DNA of 64,000 nucleotides from Eucalyptus grandis (GCF_016545825.1 NC_052618.1:48182196-48246195); one strand, 5' to 3'; positions 23,001 to 36,960 are shown, counted from the first letter of the stretch. Notes: generated from the letters alone by a model not told the origin. Translations and numbers: made by a program.

Positions 23001-23645
23001 TCTTCTTTTTTCACCGCAAGCACACGCCTTGCTGATAGAGCCAACAGTACCCACAAGAGCCTTTTTGACTGATGGATGTTGGAACACAAAGAAGCACGAA
23101 CAGGACTTGTAAAGGGTGAGTAAAAAAGAACCGACTTGCATTAACATGCGGGCAGAGCAAAGATTGAAAGCAGAGCACACATGCAAGAAGAGCGAAACGA
23201 GAAAGCAAGAAAAGCAAATGAAACAAGCGGGTCACCGATTTCTCCTCTTTCTTTTGGCATTACCTGGAGTGACTGTGGCATTTGGGACCTGGGTCTCGGA
23301 GGACGTGGCGAGAGGAGGAGCGCTATTGAGCTTGTGCGACGACTTCTTCGCCAGGGCCTTCGAACCCAAGCACTGGCTGCGAGTCCGGCCGTGAGAGAGC
23401 GACGGAGGTGAAGCGAGGCGGGGAAGCGTTGGAGGAGGAGGAGGCAGGGGAAGCAGAGCGGGATAGTAAGCCTGGTAGCACTGGGTCTGGTGGCTACACA
23501 GTCCTCCGAGGCCGAACTGATTGTTGTTGGAGCGCTGCAACAGCTGAGGTCGAAGCTGGTGATGATGGTTCTTGATGGGGCTCCGGAAAGTTCTCGTCTT
23601 GGTGCTGCATTTCTCGTTGGCCTTCGACTCCTCAGTCTCATCCAT
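20028..23645 (-). CDS. AGO7: ARGONAUTE7 (TAS3 tasiRNA pathway)
   Basis: Three exons, 23645-23264, 22827-21618 and 21486-20028, join in phase to 1016 residues, close to the 990 of Arabidopsis AGO7. The N-terminal 127 residues are low-complexity (His, Gln and Pro runs), as in AGO7. The N, PAZ, MID and PIWI domains follow. AGO7-type phrases include FSGALPAFDGRKNLFSPVEF, GGGAVGVRGFFQSLRPTQQG and the C-terminus ENVKKLMFYC. The slicer tetrad appears present: Asp752 in FMGADVTHP, Glu793 in HRQEIIQDL, Asp825 in FFRDGVSE and His923 in RPAHYH. AGO7 binds miR390 and cuts TAS3 transcripts, which yields tasiRNAs against ARF3/ARF4 in the cytoplasm. One oddity is Val928, where the family has an almost invariant Trp (HYHVLVDENEF). 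The ATG at 23645 gives an N-terminus like AGO7; an in-frame upstream ATG at 23780 would read through a CT-repeat leader. Confidence 0.93.
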
Positions 23646-23860
23646 GGCTCGATTCGCAGCGAGACAGGGTGGTGAGAGTGAGCAGAAGCAGCAGATGCGG
23701 TATACAGTAAGAGAGAGAGAGAGAGAGAGAGATGGGCTTTCGGTTTTCTGAGGTCTCTGACCTTCTTTGTTTCCTTTCAAAGGGAAAGGTGCGAATGACC
23801 CTGTGGCAAGAGCTCGACAGCAGACCGATGGTCCTAACCGGGCGTCTCCACCTTAAAAAG
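23646..23860 (-). promoter_or_regulatory. AGO7 5' leader with CT repeat
   Basis: On the gene strand the leader contains a (CT)n run of about 11 units (23710-23732 on the plus strand as GA), common in plant 5' leaders and core promoters. No convincing TATA box was placed. Confidence 0.4.
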
Positions 23861-26800
23861 TGAGTACATACTGTGAAAATGTTACTTCGTGGACTTAATT
23901 TATACGAGTGATAGACCGCGTGGACCACGACAAGGCCGCATTTCACGGCAAGCTACAATTTCTTGCATGATTTTCACATTGCAGCTCCTGATTCCGTCGG
24001 CAAATATAATAGATGCGTATGGAATGGAGATACTGATTTCACTCTATCGAGCCACTGACTACATGTCAAACATGTGAGGCCAACGTAGCCCTTTCGTTTT
24101 TGGTTCCTCGGGGGTCCAAAAAATAAGAGAAAGGAAGAAACTTTATTGAAGTCAATGAGGTGGGGGTAGGGGAAAAGTACAGAAAAGGCTTAAAGCATGC
24201 CATCAGCACCTGTGGGAATTATATTTGTCTGATAGGGATTGGACCTCCATGTGCTCAGCCTGCAGTCCACACCACATTCACTCGCTCTCATCTCCATATT
24301 TCCAGTCGAGTGTTTCGTGCGAGAGAAAGGAAGATAAAGGTCCCATCTTTGTCCTAATCTCGTATGACCCTATTCTTGATTTCACGGAACCAGGGACTCT
24401 TCAGTGGATCCATCTGGAGAGGAGAGACCCCCGCTGGTGCTTTGGTGGGACGGGGAAAGATCATTGAACGCCGCTAAACGACAAAAGTCAATTCTCGGTT
24501 CTCGTCCTAATCCAGTTTCCATCTCAATGAAGAAGAGCCAGCCAGTCGTTCGAAAGTCTTAAGCCCTTCTTCATGCCTGTAGTTTGAACGAAAGAAGACA
24601 ACAGCGGGCATCAGGAACTAAGAATCTTCTTCTATTTTCATATTTTCTATGAAGCTGCTACCTAAAAACTATAGGGGTGATGGGTCCTCCCTAAGCTGAG
24701 GATGACTCAAGAGTTTCCTCATTGACTCTCCTATTAATTCCTTGCGATTATTTTATGCTAAACTTTCTAGCTCGCTAGGCCACCTCTTTGACCCACTCCT
24801 TTTCTCACTCGGGTAAAATTCCAATGAAAAACCATCCTTCTCTCCCTCTCGAACATTGGTCTATCCAGTATTACTTTTAGCCTCCCTTTTGCCTCATCTT
24901 TCTACAACATGATTAGTGGAAGTGGCTGCGAACATGGGGTCCTTCTTAAAAGAGAATTTTCCATCGGATATGAAACATGGTGTTGGAATGCGGTGATGGG
25001 GACACCATGATTAGGAGTGGAGCCGACGGAGAAAACACACTATTCAACTCCTAGTTAGGATTCTGGACCACATCAGTTACCCCATCAGATTGAGGTCCGC
25101 CTGTCCCTTTTTTCCATATAGAGAACATTTTCCAGCGGATGGACCGATACATCGGATTGAGCAGACCCCTAAACAGTTCCCAAGACTCGACAGCAGCTTG
25201 ACACGTGGCTCGAGCTAGGCTATTATTTTACCCCCCTCCAGTTTCCATAGCCATCATTAAGAGCAGCTTGTAAAAAAAAATAAAAATAAAATTATTGTTT
25301 AGCCTCCGATGCAACTGGGTAAAAATGAGGAGGGAGGGGTTTAAGAGATAGCCCATATCTTTGAATCTCGATGATGGGGTCTATACCTTTGCTAGCCTTG
25401 CTCTTTTTCTCCAATTGCACTCATTATCATGCTGAATGGAAAGGCTAAAAAACAGAGCTTTGCGCGGAGATATGAGACTGTTTTCCCCCCAAAGGATGAT
25501 TTGATGTGTCCTAGTTGGGGAATAAAGAGGGATAGTGTTTTCTGCCTACTTAGCAAAAGATACCTGCCACATGTACTTACTAACTGAAAATTTCATGTAG
25601 TAAAAGTAAACATCCTTCATTTCCTTATACCATGCCCCTAGGGAAGGCGTCACGGCGATCCAGGTGGAATTATCCTGAAAAATCCTATAAAGAGATATGC
25701 AAGAAAAATCACACCTTTATTTTTAATTCCTAGTTCTGTGATTGGTTTTATCTATTAAACAAATGATGAGTAACTTAGTGATATTTAGTAGCTTTCGGTT
25801 TCACGATAATTGCATAGTCAAAAAGTCTCGTGGGCACTTTTTGGACGCTCCTTTTTGTTTGTATTAGCGAAATAACAGCGCATCCGATTAAATGATAAAT
25901 TTAAAAAGTCTAGGCAGGACAACTCTTTTCAAGGGTTTTCTATGTAACAGTTTACAATTATGATGGAAGAAGTCATCTCTCTCCTTCTCCACGGATTGAC
26001 TAGAGCTTTTGTTTCTTTAGTTAAACCGATGATTTTTACCAAACCTTCTGCTCATTTGTTTACTGCTTCAAAAATTGACTTTCTAATGTCCTTTACAGTG
26101 GCTCTTGCTCAGTAGCAAACGATGAAGCAAAATTGATATGATACTCTACTCATGACGTGAATTCCCCACTTATCTCTCACTTGAGGGACAAGTGGATGAT
26201 GAATTCATTCAGAACCCTATATCTAACAAGATAGCCTAGGCCACCGTAATCTTGTTGCGTTTGCTTATATATAATATTCAGACAATTCAAGAAAGACGGA
26301 GGAAAACCATAATGAAAATCTGGAATGAAGGGAACGCAAATCTTGGTTTGTCTATATGTTGGAGGAAAGGAAAATAAGTGCATGCTGAGGCGGCTTCAAA
26401 TAGATTCTGGATGCCATCAGATCACACCCAATGGAGTAAGACAGTGATTTTTTCTGGGTTGTTTTTAATTCCCCCGCCATTATTAAATTCAAAGACATTT
26501 TAATAAGAATTGAAGAGGGGGACATTGATAATGATTCGCGGATAAAATAGTATTTATGACCAAATCTCAAGATTAGGACATGGATTTTGCTGCACTTGAC
26601 ATTTGAATGATTTGTTTAAGGTTTAGGGTGTCAGGAGTCACTTCACCTAGTGCTTCTGACCGAGGTTTGGGTGCCTTTTCTCAAATGGTCTATCCTTCTT
26701 TGCAATGCGACAGTGACAAGTCATCTCATTACAGTCAGTCTTATATCTATAAAGACAGTCTAGAATCTCAGCTAACACTACATTGAGTTAAGAGCAAAAA

Positions 26801-27999
26801 GAAAAAAAATGCCAATAGTTTCATTTCCTGAGATGTAGCAACATTTTTGGCTTAATCCGGATTGGGGATTCGCAAACATTTTAAACTTGCGGAGACCTCT
26901 GATCAGAAGCCATTCACTCATTCTATTTGGGACAAAATCCTAACCTTCTCACTTGAATGATCTTCCTGAGTTACATATGGCCAACGGCAATAACACCTGC
27001 CTTTATCCCGCTCCCTCTCGCAGAAGGCGAGGAAAACGCGGCACTTCCCCATGTACAGGTTCTAAACCAAACATTCTTGAGATATTGCTCCCTTGTGTAG
27101 AGAGGAAACCTCAGCAGCAATGTTGAGCTCTGAGCTTTTGTTGAACTAAGCTTGTCAGAGTGATAAAAAGTAGAGTCGAGTAAGAGGGTCGAGCTGGAGG
27201 AGAATTGGGAATCTCACAATACTTTGGTCTGCGTTCTAACAGATGCAACCAGGAGATAACACAGTGAACGAGTGCATCTGATAGTTGCAACTAGGAGATA
27301 ACACAGTGAACGAGTGCATCTGATAGTTGCGTCAATTGATACCTAGTATCAAAAAGAGAACAGGGACGGCTTCAGCCTCACCACGGGCTGGAATTCTTGC
27401 CGCATAGCTCACACTTACACCGGGATAAGCACTATTTTTTGTAGACACGGTTATTATCATGCATTTGCAACTTCTCTCTCTCAACATCCGAACTGAAGTG
27501 CACTGAGTAAGCAAACATTAACGTTATAGTAGTCTACAAGATAATTGGATTTTGACTGTATCCAACCGAGTAGCGCTCAATTTATTCAATGCACAGGAAG
27601 TATGTCACTCATCGCCACAGCTCCGTTGCTAGATACAGTAGCCCTTGGCTTCTGCTAGGGGACACTCTAATGATAGTAGTAGCAAAACTGAAGTCTGACC
27701 AGGAAAAAAGAAATAGGTGCCGTGAAACTGGAGGCGGCATTCTTGTTCAGCAAAGTTCATACCAGCAAACTGAAGGACAAGAGGCAATATTTTCATCAAT
27801 ACCAACCTGGGAATGCAATTATACAGGATGGCGCAATGAAGTCCCCTTGTGGTATGATGCCAGTTGAAGTTATCTAGGAATTCCAAATGGATTTTGCAGT
27901 GTAATCTCCTGTTTGGTCCTTTTCAACATACTGTCTAACTCCACGTATGATACAAAGATTAAAAAAAAAAAAAAAAAATGCTAAATGTCATCCTGATAT
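23861..27999. other. Intergenic, no gene supported
   Basis: This includes the AGO7 upstream region and the 3' flank of the p24 gene. No ORF has family resemblance. A 42-bp tandem duplication lies at 27245-27328 and an A-run at 27961-27978. Confidence 0.5.
27245..27328 (+). repeat. 42-bp tandem duplication
   Basis: Two units, 27245-27286 and 27287-27328, both read GCAAC, one variable base (C or T), then AGGAGATAACACAG and so on, and differ at one position. They are followed by GCG, the start of a third unit that is not continued. Confidence 0.95.
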
Positions 28000-30900
28000 C
28001 TAGATGAGCTTCTTTTTCTCGAAAAATGTCTTGAGGTGCCATAGTTGCAAGCCAGCCACAGACAAGCAAACAAAAAGTGAAAGGCAGCTCAGCCACGCCA
28101 TTTTGGAGTTGGTCGCTCGGTTGAGTTCCTGCATTTCTTCTTCCCTGAAGAATTAAGTAAAGAAACATAAAGTTGACATCTTCAAGAAGGGACTCCAAAA
28201 GAAATCTTAGATGCTACTTTAAAATTGGAAGTGCAAACAAAGGTATCCCACCTGTCGCGAAGATAGAACATCTCCTCATGAATGGAGTTGATCGTGTCCT
28301 GCAACTTCTTCAGCTCCAGTTCCATCAGCTGATATTCAAAAGATAAAGAAAGGATGGGTGTAACTTGGATGAGTATGTCAACAGATAACTTAAGATGAAG
28401 AAATGGACAATGATTGCCAAAAATAGATAGTGTATGAACAAGAATAGACAATAACTATTCATATCAGATAAAAAATTATTTTCCTCAACCTTGCTAACTC
28501 CTTCTGATAATGTATTATTGTCCATTCTTTAAGCAAAAAAAGAAGATTTCTTGAATTCCAATAAATAGTCCATTGCAAACTAGGAGACAATATCCTTTTA
28601 AAATACCTTCTGCCTTGAAAACGCACCCTTGAATTTCAGTGGGCAAAAATTGTAAGGCACCTTTATGAAGATATAAAGCATAAGCAGGGAACCTCACTGT
28701 ATTGACCAAATTATCACACATAGGGTAGACAGTTTTCTATGGGGCGTGCATCTGTGCCTCACTGCATTTCAGCACTATTGCTAAGGTTAAGCAATCCTCT
28801 TTGCACCCAAAGATAGCTATGCCCATTCAATGACTTTCGCCCTGTACGTTCCCCAAAATGGGAGGTAAACAGTTGCCTGGGTCTGAATCATAATTAAACC
28901 CTCTCCTCTCGCTATTTGATCCATTTGAGTGAAAAAATTTATATACCACAACAAACCCGTTCATCAATGCCCAATTATTTAGCTTTCTATACCTTCTTAA
29001 ATTACTACTCAGATGGTATCATCCAGAATATAACTTTCAGCGTACCGGCCTATGTAATTTTTGAAGTCGATAAGGAAAGAATAAAAGAGATAGGACCACA
29101 GAAAATTTTAGGGCAACGAAATGGTCTCCATTCAGGAAGAATTCCCACACTACATTGAGACTTCCAGGGGATTAAATTACTGCAGAAAGACAGGCAAAAC
29201 AAAACATGATGCAGAAGGAAGGATATGAGTTATGCTTAAGAACTTTTTGGCCGTTCTTTCAATAGTAATCCTCCCATACACACAGATGTTGGTGTTCTTT
29301 TTTTTTTTAATCAATCTTAATGCCAGTACTTTTCTCATCTGCTGGAACAAGGCAATGGTTATGGTTATTGGCTCTTTTCCACATAAACAAATTAAAACAG
29401 TGTTTAAGCTAGAAGTGCAATATCGTAAGTGAATTACGATAACCCTAACATGATGGTTTCTTTGAAATTGTTAAGTATTCTTGGTGACTGGTAAAGACAA
29501 AAAAAGAATTGGCAATTTTCTGCTTAAGGCATGGTAGAAAAAATGGTACTAACACAATGTCAATAGAACTTTCTTATGTGGTGCAGGTTGATAGGAGGTG
29601 TTTCAATGTAGATTCTGTTTCCAGATAATAGGAAATATGTTCTTCCAATAGACGTAAGACTCTTGCTTTTCCCTTATGACTTTACTAACATTGATAGCCA
29701 TTCAAACTCCTATCCCTATTCAGCACTTCAACAACAGTAACTAAGGTATTTACAACACATCCATCTACTATTTTCATGCTAAACCCATGCCATGCGTTAT
29801 CATTGCTTCTTGAAAGAGGGAAGCATGCAAAGTTCGAGTTCAGGCAGGAAGAATCAGCTGGCTTCTCTTTCAATGCATTCATTTCAGATTACTTCATGAT
29901 CCTTATGCTATCAACTAGGACGGTCCAGCAACCTTCAGAAAGAGTTGGCTTACTCTGTGTTCAAATCTTATCTCTTCTTCCGTCAACTTAGAATCTGATT
30001 TTATCCTGTAGAGTAGTTTAAATCATAAAATACGGAAAGTCCAAAGCAATTTTGAATTTCCAATCCCCCACAATTGTTCCCTATTTCTAGTCGAAAACTT
30101 TGAGTGACACATATAAACTATTGTTCTTGCCACATTTCACTTCAAAAGGCCAGTTCAAACTCCACCACGTCCAAGATCTCACTTGAAGCTACAACTTCTT
30201 GATCTTCTAATTAGGCGTCTAGTGCAACGTAGAGCCAGTGGTTTGATGACAAGACATTTGAAAAATCTAAAATCATAGAAAATTTGATTGGCCAGAAATC
30301 TAATCTCCAGGCTACATGAATCCTTATAAGCAGAAAAACACTACTTCATCCCAAATGACAAACGGGTTGCATTATCCCATAGGTGACACTCAACTGCTTC
30401 TTCCTAGCTCAGGAGCATATGTAAATCAATCAGGACAAGCAAGCTGACATGCAATTGAGTATAGCCATTATCTCTTCCCAAAGAAAGAAACTTTCTCAGA
30501 GAAACGTATAAACCCAAGAAACTTTTGTAAGATAACAACACCTAAAACCACATAAATCTTTGGTGCTCGTAATGAACAGCCATTGACCTATGTTGAAGAT
30601 ATGGGTGTCTCATTTGACAAGGTGCACAGTGTGCCCCGTTCCCCCGGTGCTACTTTAAACAGAGGAATTAGCATTACGGCACTCAACTACATCTACCAAC
30701 TTGCGATTAACTTCATAGATTCCCAACTCCATAACGCATTAGACAGCCCACCCCCCACTCCCCCTTCCCCCGAAACAAGACATTACCTTGACCAAGCCAT
30801 TACTTTCCCCATTCCATCAAATTTCGCCGTGAAATATCAAGTAACCATTAAAGGGCCCCCAAAACCCAAACTTAACATTGGCCAATAAAAGCATCTCATC

Positions 30901-31471
30901 GAAATCACACGGTAAAAGATCTGTGAAGTAAGCTCACATCAACTTGGCCTTTCTTGGCGACACTGCCCCAATCCTTAGACGCCACACCGGTCCTCCAATC
31001 AAACTCGACGGTCACCGTGGTCGGCGGCTGGTGATCCGGGGTCCAGAAGCAGGCCATGTAATCCCCAGCCTCCGCGGCCGTGAACGCGAACTGGCCCGAC
31101 TCCACATGGTCCGCGTAGTGGTAATTGTTCCCGTAAGTCGACGTCACCTGCACCAAAGCACCCCAAAAAAAAAAAAAAAAAAAAAAAAATTCATCAAGAC
31201 GCCGCGAACCCAAAACCCAATAACCGGATTCGGAACGCGATCGAGCATGCGTTGGGGGCGTTACCCTGGCGGTGAGCTTGTGGGACTCGGGCATGGGATG
31301 GCCTTCGTTAGGGTTGACGACGCTGTACTTGCCGACGGTCATGGAATTGCTCTTGATGTCCTCGGTGATGCACTTGGTGTGGCCCGATTGCAGCTCGAAC
31401 CGGATCGATCGGCACGTGGCCGCGAGGGACAGCAACAAGATCGGAAGCAGGAGCGCACGCGATCCGATCAT
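28000..31471 (-). CDS. p24-delta family cargo receptor (emp24/GOLD domain)
   Basis: Four exons, 31471-31265, 31147-30938, 28328-28252 and 28144-28000, join in phase to 212 residues. Residues 1-22 form a signal peptide. A GOLD domain follows, with the paired cysteines in HTKCITED and YMACFW, then a coiled coil (LMELELKKLQDTINSIHEEM) and a membrane helix at about 181-200. The short cytosolic tail ends FFEKKKLI, combining the FF motif (205-206) with a KKXX dilysine signal. p24-delta proteins cycle between ER and Golgi in COPI/COPII vesicles and help load cargo, including GPI-anchored proteins. I chose the ATG at 31471 because it starts the signal peptide directly; an in-frame ATG at 31570 would put 33 extra residues in front. 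Intron 2 is long (about 2.6 kb) and contains nothing I recognise. Intron 1 contains a 27-base A-run. Confidence 0.93.
31163..31189. repeat. Poly-A run in p24 intron 1
   Basis: A run of about 27 A on the plus strand, within 20 bases of the intron's 3' end; on the gene strand it reads as poly-T and may serve as the polypyrimidine tract. Confidence 0.9.
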
Positions 31472-31599
31472 TGCGGCGGTGGTGGTGGGGAAGACGAGGA
31501 AGAGGATCGTTGCGGACGATGGGATCGATCGGTTCTCGGCTCCTCGGAGGTTGGCCCGGATCGAAGTCAAAGGTTTTGGTTAAAGCTTTGGACCTCGCT

Positions 31600-34500
31600 T
31601 TGAAACTGAAACCGGTCGTCCGCTAAAGGGGGATAAAAATACACTGATGCGCTTTTAAGCCCGGAAAGGTGACGTGGCAGATGGGAGGCACGGCCTGTCT
31701 AGTTTGCGTGACGTGGCGAGCGCTGATTTGTTCTAGCACGTAAGCGGGATTCTTCCTCGCTGCCGGAAAAGAACGGAGCCATAAATCAGCACGGTAACAC
31801 AGACCGGTCATTTTCCTATTTCTCTATTTTTAAAAGTATAGATATGCGTTTAGTAATATCAATTAATTTTCCTACTCTCCGAAATAAAAAAAAAGTGAGA
31901 AGATAATAGAATTGAAACAAAAATAAGAAATGAAAAAAAGTAATTTCTTGTTTTTTGAAATAATTTATAAAAATAAGTTCTTTTTTTCTTTTTCTTTTTC
32001 TTCTTCTTTCTCGTCGCTCGCCCCCATCCTCTACCGTTGCCCTCCACCGCTTGTCGCCAGCCGCCCGCCGCCCCTTGCCACTCGGCGACCGACTAGAAGA
32101 GAAAGAAAAAGAGAGGAAAAAAAAAAAAGAAAAAGAAAAATCTCAAAAGAATTATTAAAAATTAAAAGAAATTTTACATTATAAAAAAAAAATATTGTGG
32201 GCCATACTAAACGCATTTATGTTCTTTTTCTATTTCGCGAATAAAATTTTGTATAATTACTAAATGTGTTGTGTTACTCAAAAACTATTTTGAATAATAG
32301 AAATAGAAGAAAACTATTTTTGAAAATAAATTGTTCCAATAATAAAAATGTTACTAAACACACCCACAGCTACTATGAGCTTGGTACGCCCTGACCAAGG
32401 GCTATGTGCATGGGGTGCACTCGGGATGCGCATGCACGTACAAGTGCAATGTACAGGTTAGTGTGATGGTCCGAATTCTCTCGAACATCCCTACACGAAA
32501 AAGTGGAGCTTAGTGATGGGATTTAAAGTGATCGATGTAGAAATGATGATATAGAATGCTTGTGAGAATGGTGTCATGACGTTTGCATTAGGAATCCTTT
32601 AGTGGAACAAATACTATATTACTTAAGATATTCTCTGTGGTATTTTGACTTCCCATGCGTAAACTAGTTGAGAACTAAAGCCGTTCTTTTGATAAGGTCA
32701 TCGCATGTTAAAACCATTTGTTGTATTAAATTAATCCGTATGTGTCTCACCTGAGGGACTATATGCTCGAGTAATATGGGGTGTGGTGTTCTTGCTCATC
32801 AAGCACCATTTGTTAAAACCATTTGTTGTATTAAATTAATCCGTATGTGTCTCACCTGAGAGACTATATGCTCGAGTAATATGGGGTGTGGTGTTCTTGC
32901 TTATCAAGCACCACGCGGGCTAATTTCTCGGCCTAAAAACTGTCGGCCCGTAACACTAGACATGAATGTGAAAAGATCAAGTTGTAGTTGGCGGCTGGTT
33001 CATGTATTAGCATAAGCCAAAGTGTGTTAGGACGATGATGAACCTTATTAGATGTAATGCAGCATATTTTGAAGCATCTAGAGGGTTATGTATATAGTTG
33101 TAGCATTCATGTACTAAGAACAGCAGTGACACTGGAAATAGGCTCACTAGAGTCATTTGTAATTTATCCTTTGGATCTTTGAATTCTTTGATCAGCGCAG
33201 TATTCCTTTCTCCCAAACTCGTGCGCAAGGGAAGGGTGATCTTGGAGAGCTACTCTTTCGGGTGAGTGCGCAAGGTCCTTCTCGGTCGAGTGAGGCGGCG
33301 CGGACACGATTGTCTTGCGTAAAAAGCGAGACACGAGAGGAGAGGGGATCGGAAACACGAGCGACAGAGCGAGCGACGCGGTCGGAAGCCCCATTGCCTA
33401 AAAGATTGCGTGCGTTGCCGTCCGGACCGAGCGATGCGTTCGTGTGACGATGGGCTTGGTCGCGTACTAGGGACCAAAATGCAAAAGGGCGGGTTTGAGC
33501 GAGCTGTTTCCTTTTTAGCCTAGCCCATCGAGCTAGGCCCATCGAGTCCAAACCTGCTCTTGCATGGTAACGTCAATTCTTTTTCTTCATCCCGGGCGAG
33601 ATTGAACGAAGGTTCTCAAGCTCGGCGGCGAGCCGCTTTGCTTTGAAATGCAAATGAGGGGATTCGAGTTAAGAGTTCTTTCTTTCTGGATTCAGCCTGC
33701 TTGGCTAGGCCTTCTTGTAGGCTCACTCGACCTTCATTTTGAAAGTGCAAATCTCAGCGATGCGTCTATAGTCACTAAAATTAATGCCGAGTACTAAAAA
33801 AGAGTCTATAGCTTATGACCAACTTTCCAAAAACAACTCAGAATCAAACACGGCTGACAGCCCATTTCAATGAAGAAAATGCAGTGTGATTTTGAATGCA
33901 CTGTTTTTCTCGTGTCATGTGTCTATCGATATATAGAAAATATAGTATTATTTATTAAGTATAATTAAAAATGTCTTGAGATCACGTATTAACGAAACTC
34001 TTTTTTAAGTATTTTTAAGTCAGCCTGGACTTTTTGATGCTGGAACTCCTTGCGTGGACTCAATTCATCATAGACCAAAAATGACAATGCATATCATCAT
34101 CGAATCAATTAAGATTTGTCTGGTTCAAAAAGCTTGATTTATTCAGGCCGCAATAGAAAAATTCTACCTACTTAACCTTAATTGGTTTGAGTTTTCGCGC
34201 GTATAATGTGAAGGGTATGTGTCTTGAACAAAAATAGAATGAGGACATTACATGCGTGCATGGACTAAAGTTCAATGGAAGATAAAAAAAAAAAGTCTCT
34301 TTATCTTTATGCTACTACTTATTGATCACATGCTTGTCTTTTGGGTACCACTACCACCACTCGAGTCTCGTGCTATATAATGCAAAATGCTCGCAAGTGG
34401 CAAGCATGAGGCTGGCTTGCTTCACTTCAAAGGAAAGCTTTGGATTTTCTCAGACTTGCGTTTTGGTTATGGAAAAGGTTGACGGAGAGAAAGAGGACCA

Positions 34501-36960
34501 CCAAAAGTGATGCTCAAAGAGTCAAAATCCTGGGCTTGATCAAAAGCCTTCTTTTGCTAACCAGCCATTCGATATTATAACCCTAAGGCTGTATTTAATT
34601 GTCGGGACGAGGACTAAGGTAAAGTGGGATGGAATTAAATAAGAGATCGTGAAAGTATTTTTATAGCCGATCATCCATAGAGATCGACTTTACATGAAAG
34701 TCAAATACAAACATATTTTTATCACATAAGCAACTCAGAAATTTAAAATACCCAAAATTGGGATTGGAGAAAAAATTAAATAAAACAATCAATTAAGCGC
34801 CGGCGGACCTTTACTGTTGTGGTGGAGACCCTTAGTGTAAGCAATCACCACAATGGTAGTCACCAGACCATGGAAATCATGCAGTGATGGCTGTTTTTAT
34901 TGCAGTGATGTCCAGATAAATCTGAAACCTTTCTCTATTATCTCGTATTCAATTCATTCAAGAACTATTACATTTTTTTCCCATTAGATATGCGATCCAT
35001 GTAAAGGGTTTGGAGAGTTTGAGATCTGGTCATGGTCAACATACGAATCTCCGACTTTACACAGAAGAAGAACTTTTATCGTCCATATTTAGTGTATGGA
35101 TCCTTCAAATCTTTTTCCCTTTTTGTCGCATGGGTGATTTTTTTTCTTAACCAGTAAGTAGAAGGTTTTCTCTTTTTAGCATTTTTCTTTACTATTAAAA
35201 GGATATTTTGAACGAGTTACCCTGATAATTCCTTATCCGACAGCGACTCTATAGCTGAGGACTCAAGGGCGTAGAGGCGTGACAGGAGAACATGTAATAT
35301 CTTGTAAATTACTCTTTATTAATTATTATATTATAGACACGACATTGATTGCTTTGATTATTTTCTCAGAATTTGTTAATATTTCGAGCATCTCGAGATT
35401 TTCTGATTAATTTAGTCGGACCAAGCTGCGAGATGAATTCAATATATGAGCTCGGTCAAAGAAGCAGACCACATTAAAAAATGCAGAGCAGAGCAGTTAA
35501 TGCAGGAGAGTTTGGATGATACTGTAATTAATTCATAGATTAGGGGATTGGAATACATTCTTCCATCACATGCCAGGGCACTGCATAAATAATAAAAATA
35601 TGGATTGGAAAAGATTATCAAGATTGTATTTTATAGTTTTTTCCACAAATGTCAAAGTACTGATGTGGAGACCTAATTACTTGAAAATCTATTAAAATAC
35701 CTTACAAGCTTATGAACTGATTAAAATCTAGAGACTTTTAGCCTATGCAAGTAACATTGGCCTAGAATAGTTTGCACACGATTTGAAATGATTCAAGTAT
35801 ATGACTTTTAGTTCATGAATTGGAAATCCCATCCAATTATATTAATTCCACCGATTATGTATTTAATAATTTCTTATCCTTCATTCATCAGTTTATAATT
35901 TCATCGTCTCCAATTCTTTTGTGATATATCCAAGCCATATCGAGCATAACAGTCTAGTGACAAATGAGTCATATTTCATGAGGTCATAGATTCAAACCAT
36001 AATATGATCAAATATTTAGCAAGCTTGTGTTTTGGATATTTGCTATTCTGTTTAGAGGACAACCCGGTGTGATGGGCTCATGCATGTACCAGTGGAATGA
36101 GTGGTAATGGCTTAAATTGAGTATTCTATAACATATGTGAAGGCCTTGTGATAGTATTCGGAAGGAAGTAATTATGCCAGTTACCCTTGCAATTGTTATT
36201 TTGATTGGTATCAAAAGATGCGCATATATTACATAAGTTCATTGAATAAGGCTCCACAAACATTCATGCATGAACATGTAAACTTTGCTTTCTCATTTCC
36301 CTCCTAAGTAATTAAAGAACCCACCATAAATAATCCAATTTACTCACAATCTTCTTCTCCATTTCTAACCACATTTGTTCTAATATGGCTCCTCCCTCTT
36401 TACTTTGGGGTAGAGTTTCAAGATCTCTATTCATTATTTTGACTGTCGGTGTTTTCCCTAAATAGCTCCACTAACTTCAACTACATTGACACCCTGATTA
36501 CTGTCTGAATGAGCGAACCCATTTCTTCTTGCATTTCAAAAACTCCATTCTTAATCATTGTCTACATGCCGATTAAACACTTTCCATTCAAACTGAAGCT
36601 GTAATTTACTCCCCATAATATTCTCACTGACCCCAAAAAGATTAAACAAAGAGGGGCAGAGAGAATTCCCTGTTAATGTAAACAATGCACATGCTGCCCC
36701 ACTCAATTAAATCAAGTATTAAATTAAGCAGTCTATTAATCATGCCTGAAATCAAGAAAAAAAGATCAATTTATTTATAGGTTTGAGGAAAATGGCAAAT
36801 TGTTATCAATATAGGAAGGAGGACCGACCTGTCAGAGCGGGTAAATCACGGCATCAATGAGCTCGCCCCCATCTCTTCCTCTACGGAGAAAAGATTGAAA
36901 CTTGCCATTCCCAACCCAACCCAGGTGAAAAAGCTCTGATTTTTATTCTTGGGTCAGTCG
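31600..36960. other. Intergenic, no gene supported
   Basis: This covers the p24 promoter side and the distal upstream side of the O-fucosyltransferase-like gene. It is mostly AT-rich. The stretch 32100-32340 is A/G-rich, and a more GC-rich patch at 33230-33560 has no consistent reading frame. The only defined repeat is at 32706-32913. Confidence 0.5.
32706..32913 (+). repeat. 105-bp tandem duplication
   Basis: Units 32706-32810 and 32811-32913 both start TGTTAAAACCATTTG and end ATCAAGCACCA. They differ at only two substitutions (GAGGG against GAGAG, CTCATC against CTTATC), so the duplication is recent. Confidence 0.95.

Noticed and set aside
23646..23780. Upstream in-frame ATG of AGO7
   Set aside because: The extension is translated CT-repeat leader (Ser-Leu repeats), so the ATG at 23645 is preferred.
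20028..27999. A TAS3 or MIR390 locus next to AGO7
   Set aside because: I looked for tasiARF-like TTCTTGACCTTGTAAG and miR390-like AAGCTCAGGAGGGATAGC and did not see them.
31471..31570. Upstream in-frame ATG of the p24 gene
   Set aside because: It would place 33 polar residues ahead of the signal peptide, unlike p24 proteins; 31471 gives the normal N-terminus.
33230..33560. Possible rRNA or coding patch because of higher GC
   Set aside because: No conserved rRNA segment recognised and no consistent reading frame.
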